Positions 8,254-17,101 of a stretch of DNA of 41,246 nucleotides are shown piece after piece. Under the pieces are notes generated by a model, which was not told the DNA's origin, ran no database searches, and saw nothing but the letters and a program-made list of their open reading frames with translations. The DNA is from Treponema sp. (GTDB lineage Bacteria > Spirochaetota > Spirochaetia > Treponematales > Treponemataceae), in assembly GCA_024402655.1 (NCBI GenBank), contig JAKSTH010000007.1, positions 1 through 41,246 of the forward strand. The letters run 5' to 3'. Every line of letters starts with the position of its first letter. Positions within the stretch are counted from its first letter, which is position 1. A program made the position numbers and the translations under genes.

Positions 8254-9093
8254 ATGTATTCACTCAAAATTGAAAATCTTTCTAAAACATATCCAAAATT
8301 CAAACTGGATAATGTTAGTTTCTCTCTGGAACCAGGCTATATTATGGGCTTTATTGGCCGTAATGGTGCTGGTAAAACTACAACTCTTAAATCCATGTTA
8401 AAATTTATTCATCCTGATTCAGGAAAAGTAGAAATCAATGGCCACGATATTGATAAAGAAGAATTCGCTGTCAAAAATTCCATTGGTTTTGTTTCTGGTC
8501 TTGATGGTTTTTATAGTTCAAAAAAAATTAAAACAGTAACAGATGTTACAAAAAAGTTTTTCCCAAACTGGAACGATGAACTTTACCAGAATCTTTTACA
8601 AAAGTTCAATCTTGATGAAACAAAGCTGATAAAATCTCTTTCTGCCGGTATGAAAGTAAAATATCAGATTGCACTTGCCATGAGCCATGATGCAAAACTT
8701 TTGATTCTTGATGAACCAACTTCCGGACTGGATCCAGTAAGCCGCGATGAATTAGTTCTTCTTTTCCAGGATTATGTTGCAGACGGTGAACATTCTATTT
8801 TATTTTCAACCCATGTTACTTCAGATTTAGATAAATGTGCTGATTATGTAACTTACATTAAACAGGGAAAAATTCTTGAAAGTTCAGACATTGTAAGCTT
8901 TAAAGAAAAATATCTTCTTGTATCTGGCAAAACAGATGATTTAACAGATGCATTAAAAGAAAAAATAATCGGTTTCCATGCACATAACTTTGGTTTCGAA
9001 GGCATGATTCTTGCTTCCGATAAAGATTCCTTCCAGAATTGCGAAATAGTAAAACCAAATCTTGAAGATATTATGATTCATTGTGAACGCTAA
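8254..9093 (+). CDS. ABC transporter ATP-binding protein
   Basis: The energising subunit of a small ABC exporter of the BcrA/YtrB kind. Of its 279 aa the first 215 or so form the nucleotide-binding domain: Walker A GRNGAGKTTT at residues 35-44, a signature in which LSGGM is LSAGM near 128-132, Walker B LLILDEPTSGLDP near 149-161, and the switch histidine in STHVTSD near 189-195. The C-terminal tail of about 65 residues is typical of this exporter group. The ATG at 8254 has a strong AAGGGGG site at 8243-8249. It is first in a three-gene operon with a permease (12 bp later) and a GntR-type regulator. Substrate is unknown; related systems respond to cell-envelope stress or antibiotics. Confidence 0.92.
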   Translation: MYSLKIENLSKTYPKFKLDNVSFSLEPGYIMGFIGRNGAGKTTTLKSMLKFIHPDSGKVEINGHDIDKEEFAVKNSIGFVSGLDGFYSSKKIKTVTDVTKKFFPNWNDELYQNLLQKFNLDETKLIKSLSAGMKVKYQIALAMSHDAKLLILDEPTSGLDPVSRDELVLLFQDYVADGEHSILFSTHVTSDLDKCADYVTYIKQGKILESSDIVSFKEKYLLVSGKTDDLTDALKEKIIGFHAHNFGFEGMILASDKDSFQNCEIVKPNLEDIMIHCER

Positions 9094-9105
9094 CAGGAGA
9101 AATAT

Positions 9106-9765
9106 ATGAAACAGTTTTTAAATAAAGAATTTAAACTTTGTCTTGCACCAATTAACTATGTATATATGAGTTTTGCAATAATGACATTTATTCCAGCATA
9201 TCCTCGTTATGTACCATTCTTCTTTTTCTGTGTCAGCATTCTCCACTTATTCAACAATGCCATGCTGAATAAAGACCTTGAATACTCTATGATTTTGCCA
9301 ATCCTTAAAAAAGATATTGTAAAATCTCGTTGTCTTTTAGTAGCAGTTTATGAATTAATTTGTACTTTAATTACAATTCCATTTTCATACCTTTTTACAT
9401 TGATTATGCCGTCTGGTAATGATGCCGGAATTGAAGGTAACGTTGCTTTTTATGGCTTTGCCCTGATTCTTTTAGCAATTTTCAATTTCATATTCTTTAC
9501 AAGCTATTATAAAAAAGCAGATAAACCAGGTTTTCCATTTGTCAAAGCAACAATAGCCTTTTGGATTTCATTTATGATATTAGAATTTCCAATCTGGACA
9601 AAAAATATTTTCAACATTCCTTTCTTTTTGATGTTAGACAGCACTGATTTTGCCTGCCAGATTCGTCAGCTTCCAATTTTAGCTGCAGGAATAATAATCT
9701 ATTTTTTAGGTTGGCTTGTTACTTATAAAATTTCAGCTAAACGCTTTGAAAAAGTAGACTTGTAA
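9106..9765 (+). CDS. ABC-2 type permease subunit
   Basis: A 219-aa integral membrane protein with about six hydrophobic segments, in the order N-terminal cytoplasmic KQFLNKEFKLCLAP, paired helices near residues 15-50, the conserved cytoplasmic loop LNKDLEYSMILPILKKDIVKS near 54-75, then four further helices to the C-terminus. That loop pattern is typical of the ABC2_membrane_5-type permeases paired with YtrA-regulated ATPases. It presumably forms the membrane channel for the ATPase encoded just upstream. AGGAG lies 6-7 bases before the ATG. It is followed 5 bp later by the regulator gene. The exported substrate cannot be inferred. Confidence 0.85.
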   Translation: MKQFLNKEFKLCLAPINYVYMSFAIMTFIPAYPRYVPFFFFCVSILHLFNNAMLNKDLEYSMILPILKKDIVKSRCLLVAVYELICTLITIPFSYLFTLIMPSGNDAGIEGNVAFYGFALILLAIFNFIFFTSYYKKADKPGFPFVKATIAFWISFMILEFPIWTKNIFNIPFFLMLDSTDFACQIRQLPILAAGIIIYFLGWLVTYKISAKRFEKVDL

Positions 9766-9770
9766 TTTTT

Positions 9771-10136
9771 ATGGATATAGTTTTGAATCAGGCTTCCGAC
9801 ATTCCAATCTATTCTCAAATCTATAATCAGATTAGTTCTCAGATTATGAATGGAACTCTGCAGCCTGAAACAAAGTTACCTGGCATTCGTCAGGTAGCAA
9901 ATGAATTAAGAATTTCTGTCATTCCAGTAAAAATGGCCTGGGAAGAATTAGATAAAAACGGCTTCATAAAAACAGTTACTGGTAGTGGCACTTTTGTTAA
10001 TAATCTCCCATCCCACGAAATTGAATCAAAGTTAAATGAAAAAGCCGAAACCCTTGTTCTTAAAACCTGCAAAGAGGCTAAAGAATCAGGTATTTCGGCT
10101 GATACTTTAATAAATTTAATTAGAAAACTCTATTAA
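9771..10136 (+). CDS. GntR-family transcriptional regulator, YtrA subfamily
   Basis: A 121-aa repressor-type protein with an N-terminal GntR winged helix: PIYSQIYNQISSQIMNG near residues 12-28, LPGIRQVANELRIS near 36-49 as the recognition region, and GFIKTVTGSGTFV near 66-78 as the wing. The remaining C-terminal part, about 43 residues, is too short for an FCD or UTRA ligand domain, which is the mark of the YtrA subfamily. No clear ribosome-binding site precedes the ATG; it starts 5 bp after the permease stop, so coupling by re-initiation is likely. The palindrome at 8214-8242 is its probable target. Its stop is only 3 bp from the convergent isomerase gene. Confidence 0.88.
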   Translation: MDIVLNQASDIPIYSQIYNQISSQIMNGTLQPETKLPGIRQVANELRISVIPVKMAWEELDKNGFIKTVTGSGTFVNNLPSHEIESKLNEKAETLVLKTCKEAKESGISADTLINLIRKLY

Positions 10137-10139
10137 ACC

Positions 10140-11189
10140 TTATTTTACCAAAGTAACATTGAAACAGATATATGAATTACCAGGAATTCCAGCCTGTGGA
10201 ATACCGTATGCACCATAAGCTAACTCTGGTGGAATAACCATTTTTCTTGTTTCACCAACTTTCATTTCTGCAACCATTTCATCAAAACCAGGAATCATTT
10301 CGCCAGCACCAACATTAAATTCAATTGGTTCGTGTCCCTGTGGATGGAATTTTCTTGAAGCATCAAAAACCTGTCCGTCTGGAAGGTATCCAATATATTC
10401 ACAAGTTACCTGTTTTCCTTTACCAATTGCAGCGCCTTTTCCTTCTTCCATAATCTGGAAATAAACACCGCTTGCAGATTTTGTACATCCGTCTACTAAT
10501 TTATTGAAAGCTTCTTCTTTTTCTTTCTTGTTCTTTTCTTCAATTTCTACAGAAAGTCTGTCAAAGTCTGCCTGTGTTGCAGTAAATTTTTCAGCATCAT
10601 CACCCTGGCGAATAATTTTTACAGATTTAATCACATCAGAAGTTTTCATTTTGTTTACAACTTCCTGACCTGTTACAACTTCACCAAAAATAGTGTGTTT
10701 ACCAGTTAACCATTCTGTTGGAACAATTGTAATAAAGAACTGGCTTCCGTTTGTATTTGCACCAGAGTTTGCCATAGCTAATTTTCCTGGAACATCAAAC
10801 TTCAAATCATCAACAAATTCGTCTGCAAACTTATATCCAGGACCACCAGTACCGTTACCAGCAGGATCACCACCCTGAATCATAAAGTTCTGATCATCAC
10901 CGTTAGCAATGCTGATTACGCGGTGAAATGTTAAACCGTCATAAAATGGTTTACCTTTTGCTGCATCCAATGTGCCTTCTGCAAGACCAACAAAGTTTGT
11001 TACTGTTAAAGGTGTTTTTTTATAGAATAATTCCAAACAGATTTCACCTTTACTAGTATCCATAATAGCGAAGATACCTTTTTTACCTTCAATAGCTTTC
11101 ATCGATTTACTCCCAGGATTACATGCAATACTTGATAATACAAATAAGCTGAACAATAATCCAATTAATAATTTTTTCATAACTTTCAC
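10140..11189 (-). CDS. Dual-domain peptidyl-prolyl isomerase lipoprotein (cyclophilin-FKBP)
   Basis: A 349-aa protein with two unrelated prolyl isomerase domains in one chain. A lipoprotein signal ends at Cys23 (SSIAC). A cyclophilin domain follows at about residues 38-200 (FHRVI, NFMIQGGDPAGNGTGGPG, GKLAMANSGANTNGSQFFIT). A charged linker rich in Lys/Glu (about 205-225) leads to an FKBP domain at about 230-349 (GYLPDGQVFDAS, GAGEMIPGFDEMV, MVIPPELAYGAYG). Fusions of this kind have been described as dual-family immunophilins, including in Treponema. It should assist folding of exported proteins at the periplasmic face. AAGGA before the first ATG (11189) overlaps the stop codon of the upstream gene, which indicates co-transcription. 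Confidence 0.93.
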   Translation of the reverse strand: MKVMKKLLIGLLFSLFVLSSIACNPGSKSMKAIEGKKGIFAIMDTSKGEICLELFYKKTPLTVTNFVGLAEGTLDAAKGKPFYDGLTFHRVISIANGDDQNFMIQGGDPAGNGTGGPGYKFADEFVDDLKFDVPGKLAMANSGANTNGSQFFITIVPTEWLTGKHTIFGEVVTGQEVVNKMKTSDVIKSVKIIRQGDDAEKFTATQADFDRLSVEIEEKNKKEKEEAFNKLVDGCTKSASGVYFQIMEEGKGAAIGKGKQVTCEYIGYLPDGQVFDASRKFHPQGHEPIEFNVGAGEMIPGFDEMVAEMKVGETRKMVIPPELAYGAYGIPQAGIPGNSYICFNVTLVK

Positions 11190-11199
11190 ATCAATTTCC

Positions 11200-12000
11200 T
11201 TAGAATTGTTTTAAGAACCATTCATGAACAGCATTCATTCTGGCAACCATAGAATCGGTTATAAGACTTTTAATTCCTATAACTCTGTTTGCATTAGCAT
11301 CTGTACTTAAATAAAGCAAAATGCTGTCTTTACAATCTATAACAAGAACATTTATTTTCAACTGTTCTTTATTAATTCCGGTAACAGGACCAACACCAAT
11401 TGAATCAATATTATTGAAAACGGCATACATTACATCGGTTTTCTGACTATAATCCAACTTATATCTGGTCACACCAAAACTTGCATCATCCTGCAAACAA
11501 TAAATGGTTTTTCCTTCTGCACTACCTTCTGTTTTATCTGCAACAGCAGTTTTACTGTCTGGACCGGCAATAGTATAAGCTTTTTTATACAAAGTCTTAT
11601 ATTTATTGTGAGTATTTGAGTAATACTGCATGCCCTGCATTTTAGAAATAGAGCGCAAAACTCTGGAAACATCATTCATGTCTATTTCTGTGTCGCTGGA
11701 ATTACTTTGTTTTTTAAGTTCTTCCTTTGACACATAATAAAGACCTTCAAAAACAAATGGAAAGTTTTTGCTGCCTTTAACAACACGATTTCCATTTATT
11801 TTGTCGTTGTAAACTGTATTTGGAAGAAGCACATAATCATTTGCTCCTTCCTCATGAATTATTTCAACCTGACCATCTTTCATAAGCTGGTCATAATACT
11901 GTGCTGGAACAATCTTCTTTACATTATTTGTTTGTGAAAATCCATTCACCCCAGCTGCAATTAAAATTGCCGAACAAATTATGTTTTTTAATAATTTCAT
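11200..12000 (-). CDS. Secreted protein of unknown function, possibly DUF6675
   Basis: A 266-aa protein with a signal peptide (MKLLKNIICSAILIAAGVNG, then FSQ), so it is exported to the periplasm or outer membrane; the cleavage region lacks a lipobox cysteine. The mature part is soluble, mixed alpha/beta by composition, with no catalytic motif I recognise. It resembles spirochaetal proteins I recall as DUF6675, but I am not certain of this. Its AGAGG ribosome-binding site overlaps the stop codon of jag, and its own stop overlaps the ribosome-binding site of the isomerase gene. It is thus embedded in the yidC-jag operon, in the position where many bacteria carry mnmE. A role in envelope protein biogenesis is only an inference from that position. 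Confidence 0.8.
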   Translation of the reverse strand: MKLLKNIICSAILIAAGVNGFSQTNNVKKIVPAQYYDQLMKDGQVEIIHEEGANDYVLLPNTVYNDKINGNRVVKGSKNFPFVFEGLYYVSKEELKKQSNSSDTEIDMNDVSRVLRSISKMQGMQYYSNTHNKYKTLYKKAYTIAGPDSKTAVADKTEGSAEGKTIYCLQDDASFGVTRYKLDYSQKTDVMYAVFNNIDSIGVGPVTGINKEQLKINVLVIDCKDSILLYLSTDANANRVIGIKSLITDSMVARMNAVHEWFLKQF

Positions 12001-12013
12001 AATTGTAAAACCT

Positions 12014-12715
12014 CTAGCGAATACCTTTATATAAAACTCTTACCTGTTTATATAAACCATCTCCTTCGCTTTTAGTTTCAACATCTGGAATATCATTTAA
12101 AGTTGTGTGAATTAATCTTCTTTCAAATGGGTTCATTGGTTCAAGAAGAATAGAATTTCTTGATGAACGAACTTTATCTGCAGTTGTATAAGCAAGACGA
12201 ACTAAAGATTCTTCACGACGGATTCTATAGTTTTCAGTATCAAGAATAACTCTTACTTCTTCGTGTCCAAGACGACCTGCATAAATGTTTGCAAGAAGCT
12301 GAAGTGCGTCCAGATTTTTACCTTTACGACCAATAAGGATAGAAGAATTGCTTGAGTCAAGTTTAATACCAAGTTTTTTGTCTTCTCTGTAAGAAACAGA
12401 AACTTTTACTGTATAACCCATTTTTTCAATTACACAAGTAATGAATTCAATCAATTTCTGTTCAAATTCACCCTGTGGAAGAGGATCTGCTACCATTCTA
12501 GAAAAGTTTTCAACAGTATTTCTTTCTTCGCGTGCATAAGAAGGTTTTGAAGATTCCAATGTGTGAACCTTAATTTTTACATAACCTTTTTTGAAAAGTG
12601 AATTTTTCTGTGTTTCAAGAATTTCTACATCAAACTGATCTCTTTCAAGATTCAATTCATTTGCAGCCATTTCAATAGCTTCTTTTTCTGTTTTTCCTTC
12701 AAATTCGTATGTCAT
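12014..12715 (-). CDS. jag: Jag/KhpB RNA-binding protein (SpoIIIJ-associated)
   Basis: A 233-aa cytoplasmic RNA-binding protein. It has an N-terminal Jag-N domain (about residues 1-52; FEGKTEKEAIEMAANELNL and KKGYVKIKV), a KH domain around 113-150 (SSILIGRKGKNLDALQLLAN), and a C-terminal R3H domain with the RxxxH core in PFERRLIHTTLND near 197-209. KhpB proteins pair with KhpA in several bacteria to bind many RNAs and influence cell elongation and division; that is family knowledge. The gene sits 18 bp after yidC, the conserved arrangement, with a GAGG ribosome-binding site. Confidence 0.94.
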   Translation of the reverse strand: MTYEFEGKTEKEAIEMAANELNLERDQFDVEILETQKNSLFKKGYVKIKVHTLESSKPSYAREERNTVENFSRMVADPLPQGEFEQKLIEFITCVIEKMGYTVKVSVSYREDKKLGIKLDSSNSSILIGRKGKNLDALQLLANIYAGRLGHEEVRVILDTENYRIRREESLVRLAYTTADKVRSSRNSILLEPMNPFERRLIHTTLNDIPDVETKSEGDGLYKQVRVLYKGIR

Positions 12716-12733
12716 TTTTTCTTACCTCGAAAA

Positions 12734-14527
12734 TTATCTTTTTTTACCGTTTTTTGCAGGAACAGGCTTTTTAGTTGCCATTTCATTCTTTTTTTCAGCC
12801 ATCATTTTATTAATAATAAGCTGCTGGAAAATCTGTAAAATGTTGCTTGTGAGCCAGTAAAGTAAAAGACCTGCTGGAGCATTGTAGAAAATGAAGAAGA
12901 AGATTAATGGTAAACCATATGTCATGAACTTCATTGAAGCAGCATTCTGTCCGTTAGACATGCCCTGATTCTGTGTAATTTTTCCTGAAAGAAGCTGAGT
13001 AGCAACATAAATAACAGGAAGAATACGAATGTGTGTTACACCAAGGATTGTTGTAAGAATAGGAATATCCTTTTTAATAGCATATACGCTATCACCAGAA
13101 GAAAGATCTGGAACCCAACCATTAATAAAGCTAGCACCACGGAATTCAAAGTAGTTATTGAAAAGGTTGTACATAGCAAAAATGATAAGGAACTGGAAAA
13201 TCATAGGTAAACAACCACTAGCAGGGTTATAATGAGCATCCTGATAGATTTTTGCCATTTCTGCATTTAATTTCTGCTGATCATTAGCATATTTTTTCTG
13301 AACAGCCTGAATCTGTGGCTGTAATGCCTGCATTTTAAGAGTTCCCAAAGACTGATTTTTTGAAAGTGGGAACAAAATAATCTTAAGAATGAGTGTAAGA
13401 AGAATGATACAAACACCCCAGTTTTTAAATGGAATGTGTAACATTTCAAGACACCACTTTAAGATAGATTCAAGCCAGCTGAGCATACCAGTTGTCTGTA
13501 AACTTTCTGAAAGTTTAAGTCCTGAAAGTTTCCACTGGTTGTTATCTGAAACATTGTAAATCTTAATGTCTTTTTCATTTCTAGGACCAAAATACATGTA
13601 ATATGTATCCTGAACATCACTTGTAGCAAAAGACTTTCTTTCAATCATAGCCTGTGCATTTGCATAATCTTCAATTTCATATTTTGTTGAATATGCTGCA
13701 TTTTTAATAATTGAATTGTCTGCAGGAATAACTAATTCCATAAAGTATTTACCAGCAATACCTGCCCAAGAAATTTCTTTATCCCAGTGTTTGAACTGAC
13801 CTTCTACAAGAATCTGTTTTTTAGATTTTTTACCGTTATAAACAATAAACTGACGGTTTTCGTATTTGTTCTGTTTACGGTTAAAGTGTGGACCAATCTG
13901 TGGAGAAGTGCGGATTGTGTATGCAATTCCATTAGAATCTAAACCTGCACCAGATGCATCGTGAATAAGAACATCAAGCTTAAACATATATTCATCATCT
14001 TTGAATGTATATTTTTTACCGAATGTTACTTTTCTATTATTAATAACAAGATCTTTTGTGAACAGATATGTGTAATCATCGATTTTTTTAACATCAAAAA
14101 TACCGTTGATTATGTTGTTTTCTGCACCACCTAAAGAAATTGAACAAGTTCTGTTTACATCAGTAACATTGTCTGAAAGCTGTACACCAATACCTGTTTC
14201 AAAGTCTTTGTGTGTTTCTGGATCTAAAGTGTAACTGATGATATCAGCACCTTTTGTTGAAATTACAATTTCAGCTTTTTTAGTTTTGATTGTAATTTTT
14301 TCTTCTGCTTTTTCTACAACCTGTTCTTCAGAAGCTTCATCTGTACCCAACACAGCAGAAAGGTCTTCAACTTTGTTAGTTGTATCTTTTACTGTATCAG
14401 CTACTTCTGTATTAGCAGCCTGCTGTGCAGCAGCATTCTGATTTGCAATTTTCGGTGTAAGAAAAAAACCACTGACTAAAATTACCAGAATAGACAATAC
14501 AATTGCCCATATAGTATTCTTATCCAT
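12734..14527 (-). CDS. yidC: Membrane protein insertase YidC (Gram-negative type)
   Basis: A 597-aa insertase that places proteins into the inner membrane, alone or with SecYEG. An N-terminal membrane anchor (about residues 8-24, AIVLSILVILVSGFFL) is followed by a low-complexity Ala/Glu/Lys stretch. A large periplasmic beta domain comes next (about 75-340), then the conserved C-terminal core with five membrane segments, including NWGVCIILLTLILKIILFPLS and the MPMIFQ-like CLPMIFQFLIIFAMYNLF segment. The tail is short and basic (KKPVPAKNGKKR), suited to ribosome contact. The periplasmic domain marks it as a diderm-type YidC. GGGAG precedes the ATG. It lies between yidD and jag as usual. Confidence 0.96.
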   Translation of the reverse strand: MDKNTIWAIVLSILVILVSGFFLTPKIANQNAAAQQAANTEVADTVKDTTNKVEDLSAVLGTDEASEEQVVEKAEEKITIKTKKAEIVISTKGADIISYTLDPETHKDFETGIGVQLSDNVTDVNRTCSISLGGAENNIINGIFDVKKIDDYTYLFTKDLVINNRKVTFGKKYTFKDDEYMFKLDVLIHDASGAGLDSNGIAYTIRTSPQIGPHFNRKQNKYENRQFIVYNGKKSKKQILVEGQFKHWDKEISWAGIAGKYFMELVIPADNSIIKNAAYSTKYEIEDYANAQAMIERKSFATSDVQDTYYMYFGPRNEKDIKIYNVSDNNQWKLSGLKLSESLQTTGMLSWLESILKWCLEMLHIPFKNWGVCIILLTLILKIILFPLSKNQSLGTLKMQALQPQIQAVQKKYANDQQKLNAEMAKIYQDAHYNPASGCLPMIFQFLIIFAMYNLFNNYFEFRGASFINGWVPDLSSGDSVYAIKKDIPILTTILGVTHIRILPVIYVATQLLSGKITQNQGMSNGQNAASMKFMTYGLPLIFFFIFYNAPAGLLLYWLTSNILQIFQQLIINKMMAEKKNEMATKKPVPAKNGKKR

Positions 14528-14554
14528 TTTTTTACTCCCAATTATTTAAGAATT

Positions 14555-14818
14555 TCATGGAACTGGATCGTATCCACCTTCATGATAAGGATTGCATTTG
14601 AGTATTCGTTTAATTGAGAGAAAAAGCCCTTTTACAGGTCCATGTTTTTTAATGGCTTCAAGCGCATATGCAGAACAACTTGGTGTAAATCTACAACATG
14701 AACGATGAAGAGGTGAAATTAATATTTGATAAGCGCGAATAAGAAAGCAGAATAATTTTATAAAACAAGTTCTGATTAGTAAAACTATCTTTTTCAAAAT
14801 AATTTTATCCCCACTCAT
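14555..14818 (-). CDS. yidD: Membrane protein insertion efficiency factor YidD
   Basis: An 87-aa protein that aids YidC-dependent insertion at the inner face of the membrane. The family core is clear: [30 protein letters not shown] near residues 27-56 (with the conserved cysteines), followed by [29 protein letters not shown] at the end. The N-terminus is amphipathic and basic. It lies between rnpA (10 bp upstream) and yidC (27 bp downstream), the classical order. Confidence 0.95.
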   Translation of the reverse strand: MSGDKIILKKIVLLIRTCFIKLFCFLIRAYQILISPLHRSCCRFTPSCSAYALEAIKKHGPVKGLFLSIKRILKCNPYHEGGYDPVP

Positions 14819-14828
14819 TCCTGGACAG

Positions 14829-15194
14829 TTAGCTTTCGTTAATTAATCCAGCTTTTTTACACAATAAACGAATTTGATCACATCGCGAGTGGAACGAGTC
14901 ATTGCCCGGATAAATTAAGATTAGAATATCATAACCGGTGTTCAGATGTGATTTTAAAATACGATAGACTTCACGGCTGTATCTTTTTGATAAGTTCCTT
15001 TCAACTGCGTTACCGTATCCACGAATTAAAGGAAAACCAACTCGGTTAAAACCCAGATTATTTTCAAGAAAAAATAATTTTGCTCCGGGAATACTTATCT
15101 TTTTTCCGTCTCTAAACAGCTTTTTAAAATCAGCGGGATTTTTTATACGCTCTTCACGTTTAAAAAATCCCGTTTTAGCTAAGTCTGTTTCCAT
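14829..15194 (-). CDS. rnpA: Ribonuclease P protein component
   Basis: The 121-aa basic protein subunit of RNase P, which with the rnpB RNA removes tRNA 5' leaders. The RNR motif is present as [13 protein letters not shown] near residues 66-78, and the N-terminus has the typical [21 protein letters not shown]. The gene starts 9 bp after the rpmH stop, matching the conserved rpmH-rnpA operon. It is somewhat divergent in the middle ([25 protein letters not shown]), but the length is normal. The RNA partner gene rnpB was not seen in this window. Confidence 0.94.
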   Translation of the reverse strand: METDLAKTGFFKREERIKNPADFKKLFRDGKKISIPGAKLFFLENNLGFNRVGFPLIRGYGNAVERNLSKRYSREVYRILKSHLNTGYDILILIYPGNDSFHSRCDQIRLLCKKAGLINES

Positions 15195-15203
15195 CCCTAA
15201 TTA

Positions 15204-15359
15204 TTAGTACTTCTTGTGTTCGTCAGCTACTGATAATTTTGCACGACCCTTAGCTCTTCTTCTAGCGAGAACTTTACGTCCGCCCTTTGTTGCCATACGA
15301 GCTCTGAATCCGAATTTTCTATTGCGTTTTACTTTACTTGGTTGATATGTACGTTTCAT
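15204..15359 (-). CDS. rpmH: 50S ribosomal protein L34
   Basis: A 51-aa, highly basic ribosomal protein read on the minus strand from the ATG at 15357-15359. It begins [20 protein letters not shown] and continues [20 protein letters not shown], the near-invariant L34 sequence, then a short tail ending DEHKKY. An AAGGAG ribosome-binding site lies at 15367-15372. It is the first gene of the rpmH-rnpA-yidD-yidC-jag group and is separated from dciA by about 80 bp of AT-rich DNA that probably carries its promoter. Confidence 0.97.
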   Translation of the reverse strand: MKRTYQPSKVKRNRKFGFRARMATKGGRKVLARRRAKGRAKLSVADEHKKY

Positions 15360-15438
15360 GTACGTGCTCCTTATATATTTAATCTAAAGATTTCAAAATA
15401 GAATAGTAAGAAAATATATCATTTATTTAAAGTATTGG

Positions 15439-15996
15439 TCAACCTTGTTGACTTGAATCTTTCATACTTTGTTTCATATCTTCAAATATTTTATTAAGTT
15501 CCGGAGGTAATCCAGAAATTGTGCTGCTGTTATTTTCGGCTGAATTAAGTCTTTTATTTAATTTTGCTTCATCATTATCCATCTTTTTTTCAAAACTGCT
15601 GCGGGCCTTTTCCAGAGTATCTTCATAACTTTCACTTAAATCTACACCGGTGCCGGCAATTCTAAACGCAAGAGTGTTTATATTAAGTTCTGGCAAAGCC
15701 ATTTTCAGACCCTTTAATATGAATTTCTGATAAACCTTAAGGTACTGAATCCAACCGGCATGATCTGTTTCTACAAGTAAAACTCCATTTTTCAAATTGA
15801 TTACTCTTGTATTTGAAGCAAGCCTTTCTCCAATAGGAATGCGTTTTTCATCATCTTCGTTATCATGAGAAGTTCTTATTTTAGAGACTACATTTCGCCA
15901 GACATTTAATACTTTTGCTTCTGATGAAGTATTCATTCTGGCAACAAAATCGAACATGTTTTTTGTACTAATTACTTCGCTCAAACCATTCACCAC
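15439..15996 (-). CDS. dciA: DciA/DUF721 family protein (predicted helicase loader)
   Basis: A 185-aa protein with a DUF721 domain at about residues 20-115; the core LKNGVLLVETDHAGWIQYLK near 69-88 is characteristic. DciA is the ancestral loader of the replicative helicase DnaB in bacteria lacking DnaC/DnaI, and this one follows recF and dnaN, which fits. The C-terminal 70 residues are charged and low-complexity (KKMDNDEAKLNKRLNSAEN). The longest start is GTG at 15996, inside recF, but the AAGGTGG ribosome-binding site is better placed for a TTG four codons later (15984), so the true overlap with recF is about 17-29 bp. No ATG is well positioned until codon 14. Confidence 0.85.
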   Translation of the reverse strand: MVNGLSEVISTKNMFDFVARMNTSSEAKVLNVWRNVVSKIRTSHDNEDDEKRIPIGERLASNTRVINLKNGVLLVETDHAGWIQYLKVYQKFILKGLKMALPELNINTLAFRIAGTGVDLSESYEDTLEKARSSFEKKMDNDEAKLNKRLNSAENNSSTISGLPPELNKIFEDMKQSMKDSSQQG

Positions 15997-17101
15997 CTTT
16001 TATATTATACACTTTTGTAGTGTCCTTCATATAGCGTTCATAAGGTTCGCCGGGGAGGAAAGTACAAAAAAGCTGGTCATATTCGGGGAGCAGAGAAGTA
16101 ATTTTTGCTCTTTTATCCGGATCTAATTCCAATAAAACATCATCCATAAGAAGAACAGGTTTTAGACCTGTGACGCGGGTATAATATATAGATTGAGCTA
16201 TTCTAAGAATTAAAGATAAAAGGCGGCGCTGGCCTGTAGATGCAGTTGGCACAAACAAAACACCATCTTTTACAAAGTTGATTCTGTCACGATGAGGGCC
16301 GGACATAGTAGTTTCAAGATTTCTATCAACATCACGGCGGGTTTTTAATAAATCTATAATATCCTGCGAAGCAGGAAAAATTTTTTCGCGGTGGATTTTA
16401 TTATCTTCTGTTAGTTTTTCAGTAATAATTTCTTTCCATGAAGGTTCATAAACTATTTTTACACCTTCAATACCTGTAACTTCATAATAAAGTTTGCCAA
16501 AAATTTCATTAAATTGAAAAACTGCTTTTTTTCTTTTTGACTGTACAACTAAACCATAAGCAGCAAGTTGAGCATCATAAATGTCTAAAAGCTCATATTC
16601 ATGATTTTTTAAAATAAGATTTCTGCTTTTAAGGATTTTTTTATAATTTCTTATATCATCGATATATAAATTGTCATAAAGAGTAAGAGACTGGTCTATA
16701 AAAAAACGACGGCATTCAGGTTCACCAGTAGCAAATTTCATATCATCATGACAAAAAAGAATACATGGAACTGTATTTATTAATTCTTTTCTGTCATGAA
16801 TTCTTTTTCCATTTTTATCAATTCGTTTTTTTCCGTTTTCAAAAACAAGAGTGAGCTTTTGCATATCTTCTTCTGATCTTTTGAACATAGAATTTACGCT
16901 AAAAGCTTTTTCACCATTTTTTATGATTTGAGATTCATTGTGAGTTCTAAAAGAAGTTCCGTAAGCTGAATAATAAAGAGATTCAAGAAGATTACTTTTT
17001 CCCTGACCATTTTCACCAACAAAATAGACCTCTCTTGCAGAAAGGTCTATTGTATCGTTTTTCAAATTACGGAAATTATAAAAAGTCTGATATAAGAACA
17101 T
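15968..17101 (-). CDS. recF: DNA replication and repair protein RecF
   Basis: An SMC-like ATPase of 377 aa that helps RecOR load RecA at gapped DNA. Walker A is GENGQGKSN near residues 29-37; the signature-like segment is STGQRRLLSLIL near 284-295; Walker B is VLLMDDVLLELD near 313-324. SGPHRDRINF near 261-270 is also typical. The start codon overlaps the dnaN stop by one base (TAATG), so translation is coupled. It belongs to the dnaA-dnaN-recF-dciA order found near many origins. Confidence 0.96.
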   Translation of the reverse strand: MFLYQTFYNFRNLKNDTIDLSAREVYFVGENGQGKSNLLESLYYSAYGTSFRTHNESQIIKNGEKAFSVNSMFKRSEEDMQKLTLVFENGKKRIDKNGKRIHDRKELINTVPCILFCHDDMKFATGEPECRRFFIDQSLTLYDNLYIDDIRNYKKILKSRNLILKNHEYELLDIYDAQLAAYGLVVQSKRKKAVFQFNEIFGKLYYEVTGIEGVKIVYEPSWKEIITEKLTEDNKIHREKIFPASQDIIDLLKTRRDVDRNLETTMSGPHRDRINFVKDGVLFVPTASTGQRRLLSLILRIAQSIYYTRVTGLKPVLLMDDVLLELDPDKRAKITSLLPEYDQLFCTFLPGEPYERYMKDTTKVYNIKGGEWFERSN

